Shown: in pieces, positions 41,965-55,347 of the stretch | Layout: each line of letters starts with the position of its first letter | How positions within the stretch are numbered: the first letter of the stretch is position 1 | Assembly (NCBI GenBank): GCA_024803745.1 | Contig: JANJXV010001747.1 | Span: 16,007-80,006 of the forward strand | Length of the DNA stretch: 64,000 nucleotides | Origin: Megascapheus bottae | Lineage: Eukaryota > Chordata > Mammalia > Rodentia > Geomyidae | Direction of reading: 5' to 3' | Position numbers and translations under genes: made by a program | The notes under the pieces: generated by a model | Database searches by the model: none | What the model was told of the DNA's origin: nothing | The model's input: the letters and a program-made list of their open reading frames with translations, nothing else

Positions 41965-44777
41965 TTCACACACCTCAATTCTGTGACTTCACACACCTCA
42001 ATTCTTGCTTCACACACCTCCATCTATGACTTCACACAATTCCTTTCTATGACTTCACACACCTCCATTCTTGGACTTCACACACCTCCCTTGTGAGTTC
42101 ACACACCTCCATTCTATGACTTCACACACCTCCATTATGACTTCACACAGCTCCATTCTATGACTTCACACACCTCCATTCTGTGCCTTCACACACCTCC
42201 ATTCTATGTCTTAACACACCTTCATTCTTACTTCACAAACATCCATTCTATGATCACACACCTCCATTCTATGACTTCACACACCTCCATTCTATGACTT
42301 CACACACCTCCATTCAGTGACTTCACACACCTCAATTCTGTGACTTCACACACCTCCATTATGACTTAACACACCTCCATTCTATGACTTCACACACCTC
42401 CATTCTATGACTTCACACCTCCATTCTGTGACTTCACACACCTCCATTCTGAGTTCACACACCTCCATTCTGTGACTTCACACACCTCAATTCTCACTTC
42501 ACACAGCTTCATTCTATGATTTCACACACCTCCATACTGTGACTTCACACACCTCCATTCTATGATTTCACACACCTCCATTGTGACTTCACACACCTCC
42601 ATTCTATGAGTTCACACACCTCCAATGTGACTTCACACACCTCCATTCTATGAGTTCACACACCTCCATTCTGACTTCACACACCTCCATTCTATGACTT
42701 CACACAACTCCATTCTGACTTCACACACCTCCATTCTGTGACTTCACACACCTCCATTCCATGACTTCACACACCTCCATTCGATGTCTTCACACACCTC
42801 CATACTTTGACTTCACACACCTCCATTCTATGAGTTCACACACCTCCATTTGTGACTCTACACACCACATTTTTGTCTTCACACACCTCCATTCTGTGAT
42901 TTCACACACCTGCATTCTGTGACTTCACACACCTCCATTCTGTGACTTCACAAACCTCCATTCTATGATTTCTCACACGTACATTCTATTAATTCACACA
43001 CCTCCATTCTGTGACTTCACACAATTCCATTCTATGACTTCCTACACCTCCATTTTGTGACTTCACACACCTACATTCTGAGTTCACAAACCTCCATTCT
43101 GTGACTTAACGCACCTTCATTCTGTGACTTCACACATCTCCATTCTATGACTTCACACACCTCCATTCTATTACTTCACACACCTCCATTCTATGACTTC
43201 ACACACCTCAATTCTTTGACTTCACACCCCTCCATTCTGTGACTTCACACACCTCCATTCTATAAATTCACACACCTCCATTGTGACTTCCCACACCTCC
43301 AATCTGAGTTCACACACCTCCGTTCTGACTTCACACACCTCCATTCTATGACTTCACACACCTCCATTCTGTGACTCCACACACCACAATTCTGTGATTT
43401 CTCACGCATCCATTATGAGTTCACACACCTACATTCTATGACTTCACACACCTCCATTCTATGACTTCACACACCTAGATTCTGTGACTTCACAGAACTC
43501 CATTCTGTGGCTTCACACAACTTTATTGTTTGACTTCACACACCTCCATTCTGGGACTTCACACACCTCCATTGTGAGTTCACACATCTCCCTTCTGTGA
43601 CTTCACACACCTCCAATCTCTGACTTCAAACTCCGCCATTCTGTGACTTCACACATCTCCATTCTGTGACTTCACACACCTCCATTCTATGACTTCACAC
43701 ACCTCCATTCTGTGACCTCACACACCTCCATTCTGTGACTTCACACACCGCCATTCTGTGACTTCACACACCACCATTGTTTGACTTCACACACCGCCAT
43801 TTTTGGACTTCACACACCTCTATTCCATGACTTCACACATCTCAATTTTATGAGTTCGCACACCTCCATTTTGACTTCACACACCTCCATTCTGTGACTT
43901 CACACACCTTCATTCTACTTCAGAAACATCCATTCTATGACTTCACACACCTCCATTCTATGACTTCACAAACCTCCATTCTGTGTCTTCACAAACCTCC
44001 ATTCTGGGTTCACCCACCTCAATTCTGTGACTTCACACACCCCAATTCTGGCTTCACACACCTCCATTCTATGACTTCACACAATTCCTTTCTATGACTT
44101 CACACACCTCCATTCTTTGACTTCACACACCTCCATTGTGAGTTCACACACCTCAATTCTATGACTTCACACACCTCCATTATGACTTCACACAGCTCCA
44201 TTCTATGACTTCACATACCTCCATTCTGTGCCTTCACACACCTCCATTCTATGACTTAAAACACCTTCATTCTTACTTCACAAACATCCATTCTATGATC
44301 ACACACCTCAATTCTATGACTTCACACACCTCCATTCTATGACTTCACACACCTCCATTCAGTGACTTCACACACCTCCATTCTGTGACTTCACACACCT
44401 CCATTGTGAGTTCACACACCTCCATTCTATGACTTCACACGCCGACATTCTATGACTTCACACCTCCATTCTGTGACTTCACACACCTCCATTCTGAGTT
44501 CACACACCTCCATTCTGTGACTTCAAACACCTCAATTCTCACTTCACACAGCTTCATTCTATGACTTCACACACCTCCATACTGTGACTTCACACACCTC
44601 CATTCTATGATTTCACACACCTCCATTGTGACTTCACACACCTCCATTCTATGAGTTCACACACCTCCATTTGTGACTCTACACACCACCTTTTTGACTT
44701 CACACACCTCCATTCTGTGATTTCACACACCTCCATTCTGTGACTTCACACACCTTTATTGTTTGACTTCACACACC
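41965..44777 (+). repeat. 5,741-bp double-HOR period, copy 1
   Basis: This recurs at 47706-50516. Anchors: TTCACACACC before CATTATG at 42121 and 47862, TTTTTGTCTTC at 42870 and 48611, and CACAGAACTCC at 43491 and 49232, all at offset 5,741. After a swapped segment near 43745-43790 the offset is 5,739. Shared private variants include ACCACATTTTTGTC, CCTGCATTCTG after GATTTC, and the direct passage from CCTAGATTCTG to CACAGAACTCC. At 5.74 kb it is about twice the 2.87-kb unit seen further right. Confidence 0.83.
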
Positions 44778-45175
44778 TGCATTCTTTGACTTCACACACC
44801 TTTATTCCATGACTTCACACACCTCCATTCTATGAGTTCTCAGACCTTCATTCTATGAGTTCACACACCTCCATTTTGACTTCACACACCTCCATTCTAT
44901 GACTTCACACACCTTCATTCTTACTTCAGAAACATCCATTCTATGACTTCACGCACTTCCATTCTATGACTTCACACTCCTCATTTCTGAGTTGACACAC
45001 CTCCATTCTGTGATTTCACACACCTCCAATTTGACTTCACACACCCCGATTCTATGACTTCACACACCCCCATTGTGACTTCACACACTCCATTCTATGA
45101 GTTCACACACCTCCATTCTGACTTCACACACCTCCAATTCAATGACTTCACAGAGCTGCATTCTGACTTCAGACA
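43778..45175 (+). repeat. 4,098-bp offset unit, copy 2
   Basis: Second copy of the segment at 39680-41076. It carries a single extra A in CTCCAATTCAATG (about 45136), a 1-bp insertion that breaks the 66-codon open frame found intact in several other copies. That is good evidence that the frame is not maintained by selection. Confidence 0.82.
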
Positions 45176-47705
45176 CCTCCATTTGTGACTTCACACACCA
45201 CAATTTTGACTTCAAACACCTTCATTCTGTGACTTCACACACCTCCATTCTGTGACTTCACACACCTCCATTTTGACTTCACACACTTCCATTCTTTGAC
45301 TTAACACACCTGCATTCTGTGACTTCACACACCACCATTGTTTGACTTCACACACCTATATTCTTGGACTTCACACACCTCCATTCCATGACTTCACACA
45401 CCATTTTATGAGTTCACACACCTCCATTTTGACTTCACACACCTCCATTCTATGAGTTCACACATCTTCATTCTACTTCAGAAACAACCATTCTATGACT
45501 TCACACACCTCCATTCTTTGACTTCACAAACCTCCATTCTGTGACTTCACACACCTCCATTCTGAGTTCACACACCTCAGTTACGTGACTTCACACACCT
45601 CAATTCTCACTTCACACACCTCCATTCTATGACTTCACACAATTCCATTCTATGACTTCACAAACCTCCATTCTTTGACTTCACACATCTTCATTGTGAG
45701 TTCACACACCTCCATTCTGTGACTTCACACACCTCCATTCTGTGACTTCACAAACCTCCATTCTATGATTTCTCACACCTACATTCTATTAATTCACACA
45801 CCTCCATTCTGTGACTTCACACAACTCCATTCTATGACTTCCCACACCTCCATTTTGTGACTTCACACACCTACATTCTGAGTTCACAAACCTCCATTCT
45901 GTGACTTAACGCACCTTCATTCTGTGACTTCACACACGTCCATTCTATGACTTCACACACCTCCATTCTATGACTTCACACACCTCCATTCTATGACTTC
46001 ACACACCTCCATTCTTTGACTTCACACCCCTCCATTCTGTGACTTCACACACCTCCATTCTATATATTCACACACCTCCATTGTGACTTCCCACACCTCC
46101 AATCTGAGTTCACACACCTCCGTTCTGAGTTCACACACCTCCATTCTATGACTTCACACACCTCCATTCTGTGACTCCACACACCACAATTCTGTGATTT
46201 CTCACGCCTCCATTATGAGTTCACACACCTCCACTCTATGACTTCACACACCTCCATTCTATGACTTCACACACCTAGATTCTGTGACTTCACACACCTC
46301 CATTCTGAGTTCACACACCTCCATTCTGTGACTTTACACACCTCCATTCTGACTTCACACAGCTCCATAAAATGACTTCACACACCTCCATTCTGTGACT
46401 TCGCACACCTCCATTCAGACTTCACACAGCTCCATTCTCTGACTTCCACACCTCCATTCTATGATTTCACACACCTCCATTCTATGACTTCACACACCTA
46501 CATTCTGTAACTTCACATACCTCCATTCTATGACTTCACACACCTCCATTCTGACTTCACACACCTCCATTCCTTGACTTAACACAACTCCATTCTGACT
46601 TCACACACCTCCACTCTGTGACTTCACACACCTCCATTCCATGACTTCACACACCTCCATTCGATGACTTCACACACCTCCATTCTTTGACTTCACACAC
46701 CTCAATTCTATGAGTTCACACACCTCCATTTGTGACTCTACACACCACCTTTTTGACTTCACACACCTCCATTCTGTGATTTCACACACCTCCATTCTGT
46801 GACTTCACACACCTTTATTGTTTGACTTCACACACCTCCATTCTTTGACTTCACACACCTCCATTCCATGACTTCACACACCTCCATTCTATGAGGTCTC
46901 ACACCTCCATTCTATGAGTTCACACACCTCCATTTTGACTTCACACACCTCCATTCTATGACGTCACACACCTTCATTCTTACTTCAGAAACATCCATTC
47001 TATGACTTCACGCACTTCCATTCTATGACTGCAGAAATCTCCGTTCTGTGACTTCACACACCTCCATTCTGAGTTCACACACCTCCATTCTCTGAGGTCA
47101 CACACCTCCATTCTGTGACTTAACACACCTCCATTCTATGACTTCACAGACCTCCATTCTGTGACTTCACACTCGGTTATTGTTTGACTTCACACACCTC
47201 CATTCTGGGACTTCACACACCTCCATTGTGAGTTCACACACCTCCCTTCTGTGACTTCAAACACCTCCAATCTGTGACATCAAACACCGCCATTCTGTGA
47301 CTTCACACATCTCCATTCTGTGATTTCACACACCTCCATTCTATGACTTCACACACCTCCATTCTGTGACCTCACACACCTCCATTCTGTGACTTCACAC
47401 ACCCCCAATTTGACTTCACACACTTCCATTCGTTGACTTCACACACCGCCATTCTGTGACTTCACACACCACCATTGTTTGACCTCACACACCTCCATTT
47501 TTGGACTTCACACACCTCTATTCCATGACTTCACACATCTCCATTTTATGAGTTCCCACACCTCCATTTTGACTTCACACACCTCCATTCTGTGACTTCA
47601 CACACCTTCATTCTACTTCAGAAAGTGCATTCTATGACTTCAAACACCTCCATTCTATGACTTCACAAACCTCCATTCTGTGTCTTCACAAACCTCCATT
47701 CTGAG
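45176..47705 (+). repeat. Full-order HOR copy
   Basis: Close to one standard HOR pass: CAATTTTGAC, CTATATTCTTGG, CCATTTTATG, CTATTAATTCAC (about 45786), TTAACGCACC, CTGTGACTCCACAC, CCTAGATTCTG, TCCATAAAATG (about 46367), CATTCCTTGAC, GACTCTAC, CTTTATTGTTTG, TGACGTCA (46959-46966), AGAAACATCC, ACTGCAGAAATC, CTGAGGTCAC, AGAAAGTGC. About 46700-47460 recurs at offset 3,680 (TGACGTCA at 46959 and 50639). Confidence 0.78.
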
Positions 47706-50516
47706 TTCACACACCTCAATTCTGTGACTTCACACACCTCAATTCTGGCTTCACACACCTCCATCTATGACTTCACACAATTCCTTTCTATGACTTCACA
47801 CACCTCCATTCTTGGACTTCACACACCTCCATTGTGAGTTCACACACCTCCATTCTATGACTTCACACACCTCCATTATGACTTCACACAGCTCCATTCT
47901 ATGACTTCACATACCTCCATTCTGTGCCTTCACACACATCCATTCTATGACTTAACACACCTTCATTCTTACTTCACGAACATCCATTCTATGATCACAC
48001 ACCTCCATTCTATGACTTCACACACCTCCATTCTATGACTTCACACACCTCCATTCAGTGACTTCACACACCTCAATTCTGTGACTTCACACACCTCCAT
48101 TATGACTTAACACACCTCCATTCTATGACTTCACACACCTCCATTCTATGACTTCACACCTCCATTCTGTGACTTCACACACCTCCATTCTGAGTTCACA
48201 CACCTCCATTCTGTGACTTCACACAGCTCAATTCTCACTTCACACAGCTTCATTCTATGATTTCACACACCTCCATACTGTGACTTCACACACCTCCATT
48301 CTATGATTTCACACACCTCCATTGTGACTTCACACACCTCCATTCTATGAGTTCACACACCTCCATTGTGACTTCACACACCTCCATTCTATGAGTTCAC
48401 ACACCTCCATTCTGACTTCACACACCTCCATTCTATGACTTCACACAACTCCATTCTGACTTCACACACCTCCATTCTGTGACTTCACACACCTCCATTC
48501 CATGACTTCACACACCTCCATTCGATGTCTTCACACACCTCCATACTTTGACTTCACACACCTCCATTCTATGAGTTCACACACCTCCATTTGTGACTCT
48601 ACACACCACATTTTTGTCTTCACACACCTCCATTCTGTGATTTCACACACCTGCATTCTGTGACTTCACACACCTCCATTCTGTGACTTCACAAACCTCC
48701 ATTCTATGATTTCTCACACCTACATTCTATTAATTCACACACCTCCATTCTGTGACTTCACACAACTCCATTCTATGGCTTCCCACACCTCCATTTTGTG
48801 ACTTCACACACCTACATTCTGAGTTCACAAACCTCCATTCTGTGACTTAACGCACCTTCATTCTGTGACTTCACACATCTCCATTCTATGACTTCACACA
48901 CCTCTATTCTATTACTTCACACACCTCCATTCTATGACTTCACACACCTCAATTCTTTGAATTCACACCCCTCCATTCTGTGACTTCACACACCTCCATT
49001 CTATAAATTCACACACCTCCATTGTGACTTCCCACACCTCCAATCTGAGTTCACACACCTCCGTTCTGACTTCACACACCTCCATTCTATGACTTCACAC
49101 ACCTCCATTCTGTGACTCCACACACCACAATTCTGTGATTTCTCACGCCTCCATTATGAGTTCACACACCTCCATTCTATGACTTCACACACCTCCATTC
49201 TATGACTTCACACACCTAGATTCTGTGACTTCACAGAACTCCATTCTGTGGCTTCACACAACTATATTGTTTGACTTCACACACCTCCATTCTGGGACTT
49301 CACACACCTCCATTGTGAGTTCACACACCTCCCTTCTGTGACTTCACACACCTCCAATCTCTGACTTCAAACTCCGCCATTCTGTGACTTCACACATCTC
49401 CATTCTGTGACTTCACACACCTCCATTCTATGACTTCACACACCTCCATTCTGTGACCTCACACACCTCCATTCTGTGACTTCACACACCTCCATTTTGA
49501 CTTCACACACTTCCATTCGTTGACTTCACACACCGCCATTTTTGGACTTCACACACCTCTATTCCATGACTTCACACATCTCAATTTTATGAGTTCGCAC
49601 ACCTCCATTTTGACTTCACACACCTCCATTCTGTGACTTCACACACCTTCATTCTACTTCAGAAACATCCATTCTATGACTTCACACACCTCCATTCTAT
49701 GACTTCACAAACCTCCATTCTGTGTCTTCACAAACCTCCATTCTGGGTTCACCCACCTCAATTCTGTGACTTCACACACCCCAATTCTGGCTTCACACAC
49801 CTCCATTCTATGACTTCACACAATTCCTTTCTATGACTTCACACACCTCCATTCTTTGACTTCACACACCTTCATTGTGAGTTCACACACCTCAATTCTA
49901 TGACTTCACACACCTCCATTATGACTTCACACAGCTCCATTCTATGACTTCACATACCTCCATTCTGTGCCTTCACACACCTCCATTCTATGACTTAAAA
50001 CACCTTCATTCTTACTTCACAAACATCCATTCTATGATCACACACCTCAATTCTATGACTTCACACACCTCCATTCTATGACTTCACACACCTCCATTCA
50101 GTGACTTCACACACCTCCATTCTGTGACTTCACACACCTCCATTGTGAGTTCACACACCTCCATTCTATGACTTCACACGCCTCCATTCTATGACTTCAC
50201 ACCTCCATTCTGTGACTTCACACACCTCCATTCTGCGTTCACACACCTCCATTCTGTGACTTCAAACACCTCAATTCTCACTTCACACAGCTTCATTCTA
50301 TGACTTCACACACCTCCATACTGTGACTTCACACACCTCCATTCTATGATTTCACACACCTCCATTGTGACTTCACACACCTCCATTCTATGAGTTCACA
50401 CACCTCCATTTGTGACTCTACACACCACCTTTTTGACTTCACACACCTCCATTCTGTGATTTCACACACCTCCATTCTGTGACTTCACACACCTTTATTG
50501 TTTGACTTCACACACC
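47706..50516 (+). repeat. 5,741-bp double-HOR period, copy 2
   Basis: Second copy of 41965-44777. It keeps CATTTTGAC, ACTTCCATTCGTTG (about 49490-49530) where copy 1 has ACCGCCATTCTG and CACCACCATTG instead. This local swap changes the length by 2 bp and looks like patchy conversion. It leaves the shared path near 50516, where CTGCATTCTTTG of copy 1 is CTCCATTCTTTG here. Confidence 0.82.
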
Positions 50517-52656
50517 TCCATTCTTTGACTTCACACACCTCCATTCCATGACTTCACACACCTCCATTCTATGAGGTCTCACACCTCCATTCTATGAGTT
50601 CACACACCTCCATTTTGACTTCACACACCTCCATTCTATGACGTCACACACCTTCATTCTTACTTCAGAAACATCCATTCTATGACTTCACGCACTTCCA
50701 TTCTATGACTGCAGAAATATCCGTTCTGTGACTTCACACACCTCCATTCTGAGTTCACACACCTCCATTCTCTGAGGTCACACACCTCCATTCTGTGACT
50801 TAACACACCTCCATTCTATGACTTCACAGACCTCCATTCTGTGCCTTCACACACCGTTATTGTTTGACTTCACACACCTCCATTCTGGGACTTCACACAC
50901 CTCCATTGTGAGTTCACACACCTCCCTTCTGTGACTTCACACACCTCCAATCTGTGACATCAAACACCGCCATTCTGTGACTTCACACATCTCCATTCTG
51001 TGATTTCACACACCTCCATTCTATGACTTCACACACCTCCATTCTGTGACCTCACACACCTCCATTCTGTGACTTCACACACCTCCATTTTGACTTCACA
51101 CACTTCCATTCGTTGACTTCACACACCGCCATTCTGTGACTTCACACACCTCCATTCTATGACTTAACACTCCTTCATTCTTACTTCACACACCTCCATT
51201 CTTGGACTTCACACACCTCCATTGTGAGTTCACACACCTCCATTCTATGACTTCACACACCTCCATTATGACTTCACACAGCTCCATTCTATGACTTCAC
51301 ACACCTCCATTCTGTGCCTTCACACACCTCCATTCTATGACTTAACACTCCTTCATTCTTACTTCACAAACATCCATTCTATGATCACACACCTCCATTC
51401 TATGACTTCACACACCTCCATTCTATGACTTCACACACCTCCATTCAGTGACTTCACACACCTCAATTCTGTGACTTCACACACCTCCATTATGACTTAA
51501 CACACCTCCATTCTATGACTTCACACACCTCCATTCTATGACTTCACACCTCCATTCTGTGACTTCACACACCTCCATTCTGAGTTAACACACCTCCATT
51601 CTGTGACTTCACACACCTCAATTCTCACTTCACACAGCTTCATTCTATGATTTCACACACCTCCATACTGTGACTTCACACACCTCCATTCTATGATTTC
51701 ACACACCTCCATTGTGACTTCACACACCTCCATTCTATGAGTTCACACACCTCCATTGTGACTTCACACACCTCCATTCTATGAGTTCACACACCTCCAT
51801 TCTGACTTCACACACCTCCATTCTATGACTTCACACAACTCCATTCTGACTTCACACACCTTCATACTGTGACTTCACACACCTCCATTCTATGACTTCA
51901 CACACCTCCATTCGATGTCTTCACACACCTCCATACTTTGACTTCACACACCTCCATTCTATGAGTTCACACACCTCCATTTGTGACTCTACACACAACA
52001 TTTTTGTTTTCACACACCTCCATTCTGTGATTTCACACACCTGCTTTCTGTGACTTCACACACCTCCAGTCTGTGACTTCACAAACCTCCATTCTATGAT
52101 TTCTCACACCTTCATTCTATTAATTCACACACCTCCTTTCTGTGACTTCACACAACTCCATTCTATGACTTCCCACACCTCCATTTTGTGACTTCACACA
52201 CCTACATTCTGAGTTCACAAACCTCCATTCTGTGACTTAACGCACCTTCATTCTGTGACTTCACACACCTCCATTCTATGACTTCACACACCTCCATTCT
52301 ATTACTTCACACACCTCCATTCTATGACTTCACACACCTCAATTCTTTGACTTCACACCCCTCCATTCTGTGACTTCACACACCTCCATTCTATAAATTC
52401 ACACACCTCCATTGTGACTTCCCACACCTCCAATCTGAGTTCACACACCTCCGTTCTGACTTCACACACCTCCATTCTATGACTTCACACACCTCCATTC
52501 TGTGACTCCACACACCACAATTCTGTGATTTCTCACGCCTCCATTATGAGTTCGCACACCTCCATTCTATGACTTCACACACATCCATTCTATGACTTCA
52601 CACACCTAGATTCTGTGACTTCACACACCTCCATTCTGAGTTCACACACCTCCATT
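50517..52656 (+). repeat. HOR copy with a local 178-bp gain
   Basis: It starts as a copy of 46840-47460 (offset 3,680). At about 51145 it jumps from ACCGCCATTCTG straight to CATTCTATGACTTAACACTCC, skipping about 0.7 kb of the usual order (CTCTATTCC, AGAAAGTCC and ATTCCTTTC monomers are missing). The rare AACACTCCTTC monomer then occurs twice, at 51166 and 51344 (offset 178), consistent with a small slippage or conversion at the junction. It continues through CTATGATCACAC, CATTCAGTG, CATTCGATGTC, TTTTTGTTTTC, CTATTAATTC and CCTAGATTCTG. Confidence 0.76.
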
Positions 52657-55347
52657 CTGTGACTTTACACACCTCCATTCTGACTTCACACAGCTCCATA
52701 AAATGACTTCACACACCTCCATTCTGTGACTTCGCACACCTCCATTCAGACTTCACACAGCTCCACTCTCTGACTTCCCACACCTCCATTCTATGATTTC
52801 ACACACCTCCATTCTATGACTTCACACATCTCCATTCTGACTTCACACACCTCCATTCCTTGACTTTACACAACTCCATTCTGACTTCACACACCTCCAC
52901 TCTGTGACTTCACACACCTCCATTCCATGACTTCACACACCTCCATTCGATGACTTCACACACCTCCATTCTTTGACTTCACACACCTCCATTCTATGAG
53001 TTCACACACCTCCATTTGTGACTCTACACACCACCTTTTTGACTTCACACACCTCCATTCTGTGATTTCACACACCTCCATTCTGTGACTTCACACACTT
53101 TTATTTTTTGACTTCACACACCTCCATTCTTTGACTTCACACACCTCCATTCCATGACTTCACACACCTCCATTCTATGAGGTCTCACACCTCCATTCTA
53201 TGAGTTCACACACCTCCATTTTGACTTCACACACCTCCATTCTATGACGTCACACACCTTCATTCTTACTTCAGAAACATCCATTCTATGACTTCACGCA
53301 CTTCCATTCTATGACTGCAGAAATCTCCGTTCTGTGACTTCACACACCTCCATTCTGAGTTCACACACCTCCATTCTCTGAGGTCACACACCTCCATTCT
53401 GTGACTTAACACACCTCCATTCTATGACTTCACAGACCTCCATTCTGTGACTTCACACACCTTTATTGTTTGACTTCACACACCTCCATTCTGGGACTTC
53501 ACACACCTCCATTGTGAGTTCACACACCTCCCTTCTGTGACTTCACACACCTCCAATCTGTGACATCAAACACCGCCATTCTGTGACTTCACACATCTCC
53601 ATTCTGTGATTTCACACACCTCCATTCTATGACTTCACACACCTCCATTCTGTGACCTCACACACCTCCATTCTGTGACTTCACACACCTCCATTTTGAC
53701 TTCACACACTTCCATTCGTTGACTTCACACACCGCCATTCTGTGACTTCACCCACCACCATTGTTTGACCTCACACACCTCCATTTTTGGACTTCACACA
53801 CCTCTATTCCATGACTTCACACATCTCCATTTTATGAGTTCCCACACCTGCATTTTGACTTCACACACCTCCATTCTGTGACTTCACACACCTTCATTCT
53901 ACTTCAGAAAGTCCATTCTATGACTTCAAACACCTCCATTCTATGACTTCACAAACCTCCATTCTGTGTCTTCACAAACCTCCATTCTGAGTTCACACAC
54001 CTCAATTCTGTGACTTCACACACCTCAATTCTGGCTTCACACACCTCCATCTATGACTTCACACAATTCCTTTCTATGACTTCACACACCTCCATTCTTG
54101 GACTTCACACACCTCCATTGTGAGTTCACACACCTCCATTCTATGACTTCACACACCTCCATTATGACTTCACACAGCTCCATTCTATGACTTCACACAC
54201 CTCCATTCTGTGCCTTCACACACCTCCATTCTGTGACTTAACACACCTTCATTCTTACTTCACAAACATCCATTCTATGATCACACACCTCCATTCTATG
54301 ACTTCACACACCTCCATTCTATGACTTCACACACCTCCATTCAGTGACTTCACACACCTCAATTCTGTGACTTCACACACCTCCATTATGACTTAACACA
54401 CCTCCATTCTATGACTTCACACACCTCCATTCTATGACTTCACACCTCCATTCTGTGACTTCACACACCTCCATTCTGAGTTCACACACCTCCATTCTGT
54501 GACTTCACACACCTCAATTCTCACTTCACACAGCTTCATTCTATGATTTCACACACCTCCATACTGTGACTTCACACACCTCCATTCTATGATTTCACAC
54601 ACCTACATTGTGACTTCACACACCTCCATTCTATGAGTTCACACACCTCCATTGTGACTTCACACACCTCCATTCTATGAGTTCACACACCTCCATTCTG
54701 ACTTCACACACCTCCATTCTATGACTTCACACCACTCCATTCTGACTTCACACACCTCCATACTGTGACTTCACACACCTCCATTCCATAACTTCACACA
54801 CCTCCATTCGATGTCTTCACACACCTCCATACTTTGACTTCACACACCTCAATTCTATGAGTTCACACACCTCCATTTGTCACTCTACACACAACATTTT
54901 TGTCTTCACACACCTCCATTCTGTGACTTCACAAACCTCCATTCTATGACTTCCCACACCTCCATTTTGTGACTTCACACACCTACATTCTGAGTTCACA
55001 AACCTCCATTCTGTGACTTAACGCACCTTCATTCTGTGACTTCACACACCTCCATTCTATGACTTCACACACCTCCATTCTATTACTTCACACACCTCCA
55101 TTCTATGACTTCACACACCTCAATTCTTTGACTTCACACCCCTCCATTCTGTGACTTCACACACCTCCATTCTATAAATTCACACACCTCCATTGTGACT
55201 TCCCACACCTCCAATCTGAGTTCACACACCTCCGTTCTGACTTCACACACCTCCATTCTATGACTTCACACACCTCCATTCTATGACTTCACACACCTAG
55301 ATTCTGTGACTTCACACACCTCCATTCTGAGTTCACACACCTCCATT
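52657..55347 (+). repeat. Regular HOR copy K1 (2,691 bp)
   Basis: First of the regular right-hand HORs, cut at the CTGTGACTTTACACAC monomer, which starts at 52657, 55348, 58243, 61161 and 63985. K1 is short for two reasons. It lacks 46 bp (two monomers) near 52828 that are present in the others, and it lacks the CTATTAATTC and CTGTGACTCCACAC landmarks near 54945 and 55265. It carries the rare CTTTTATTTTTTG monomer (53098), shared only with K4. Confidence 0.83.
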
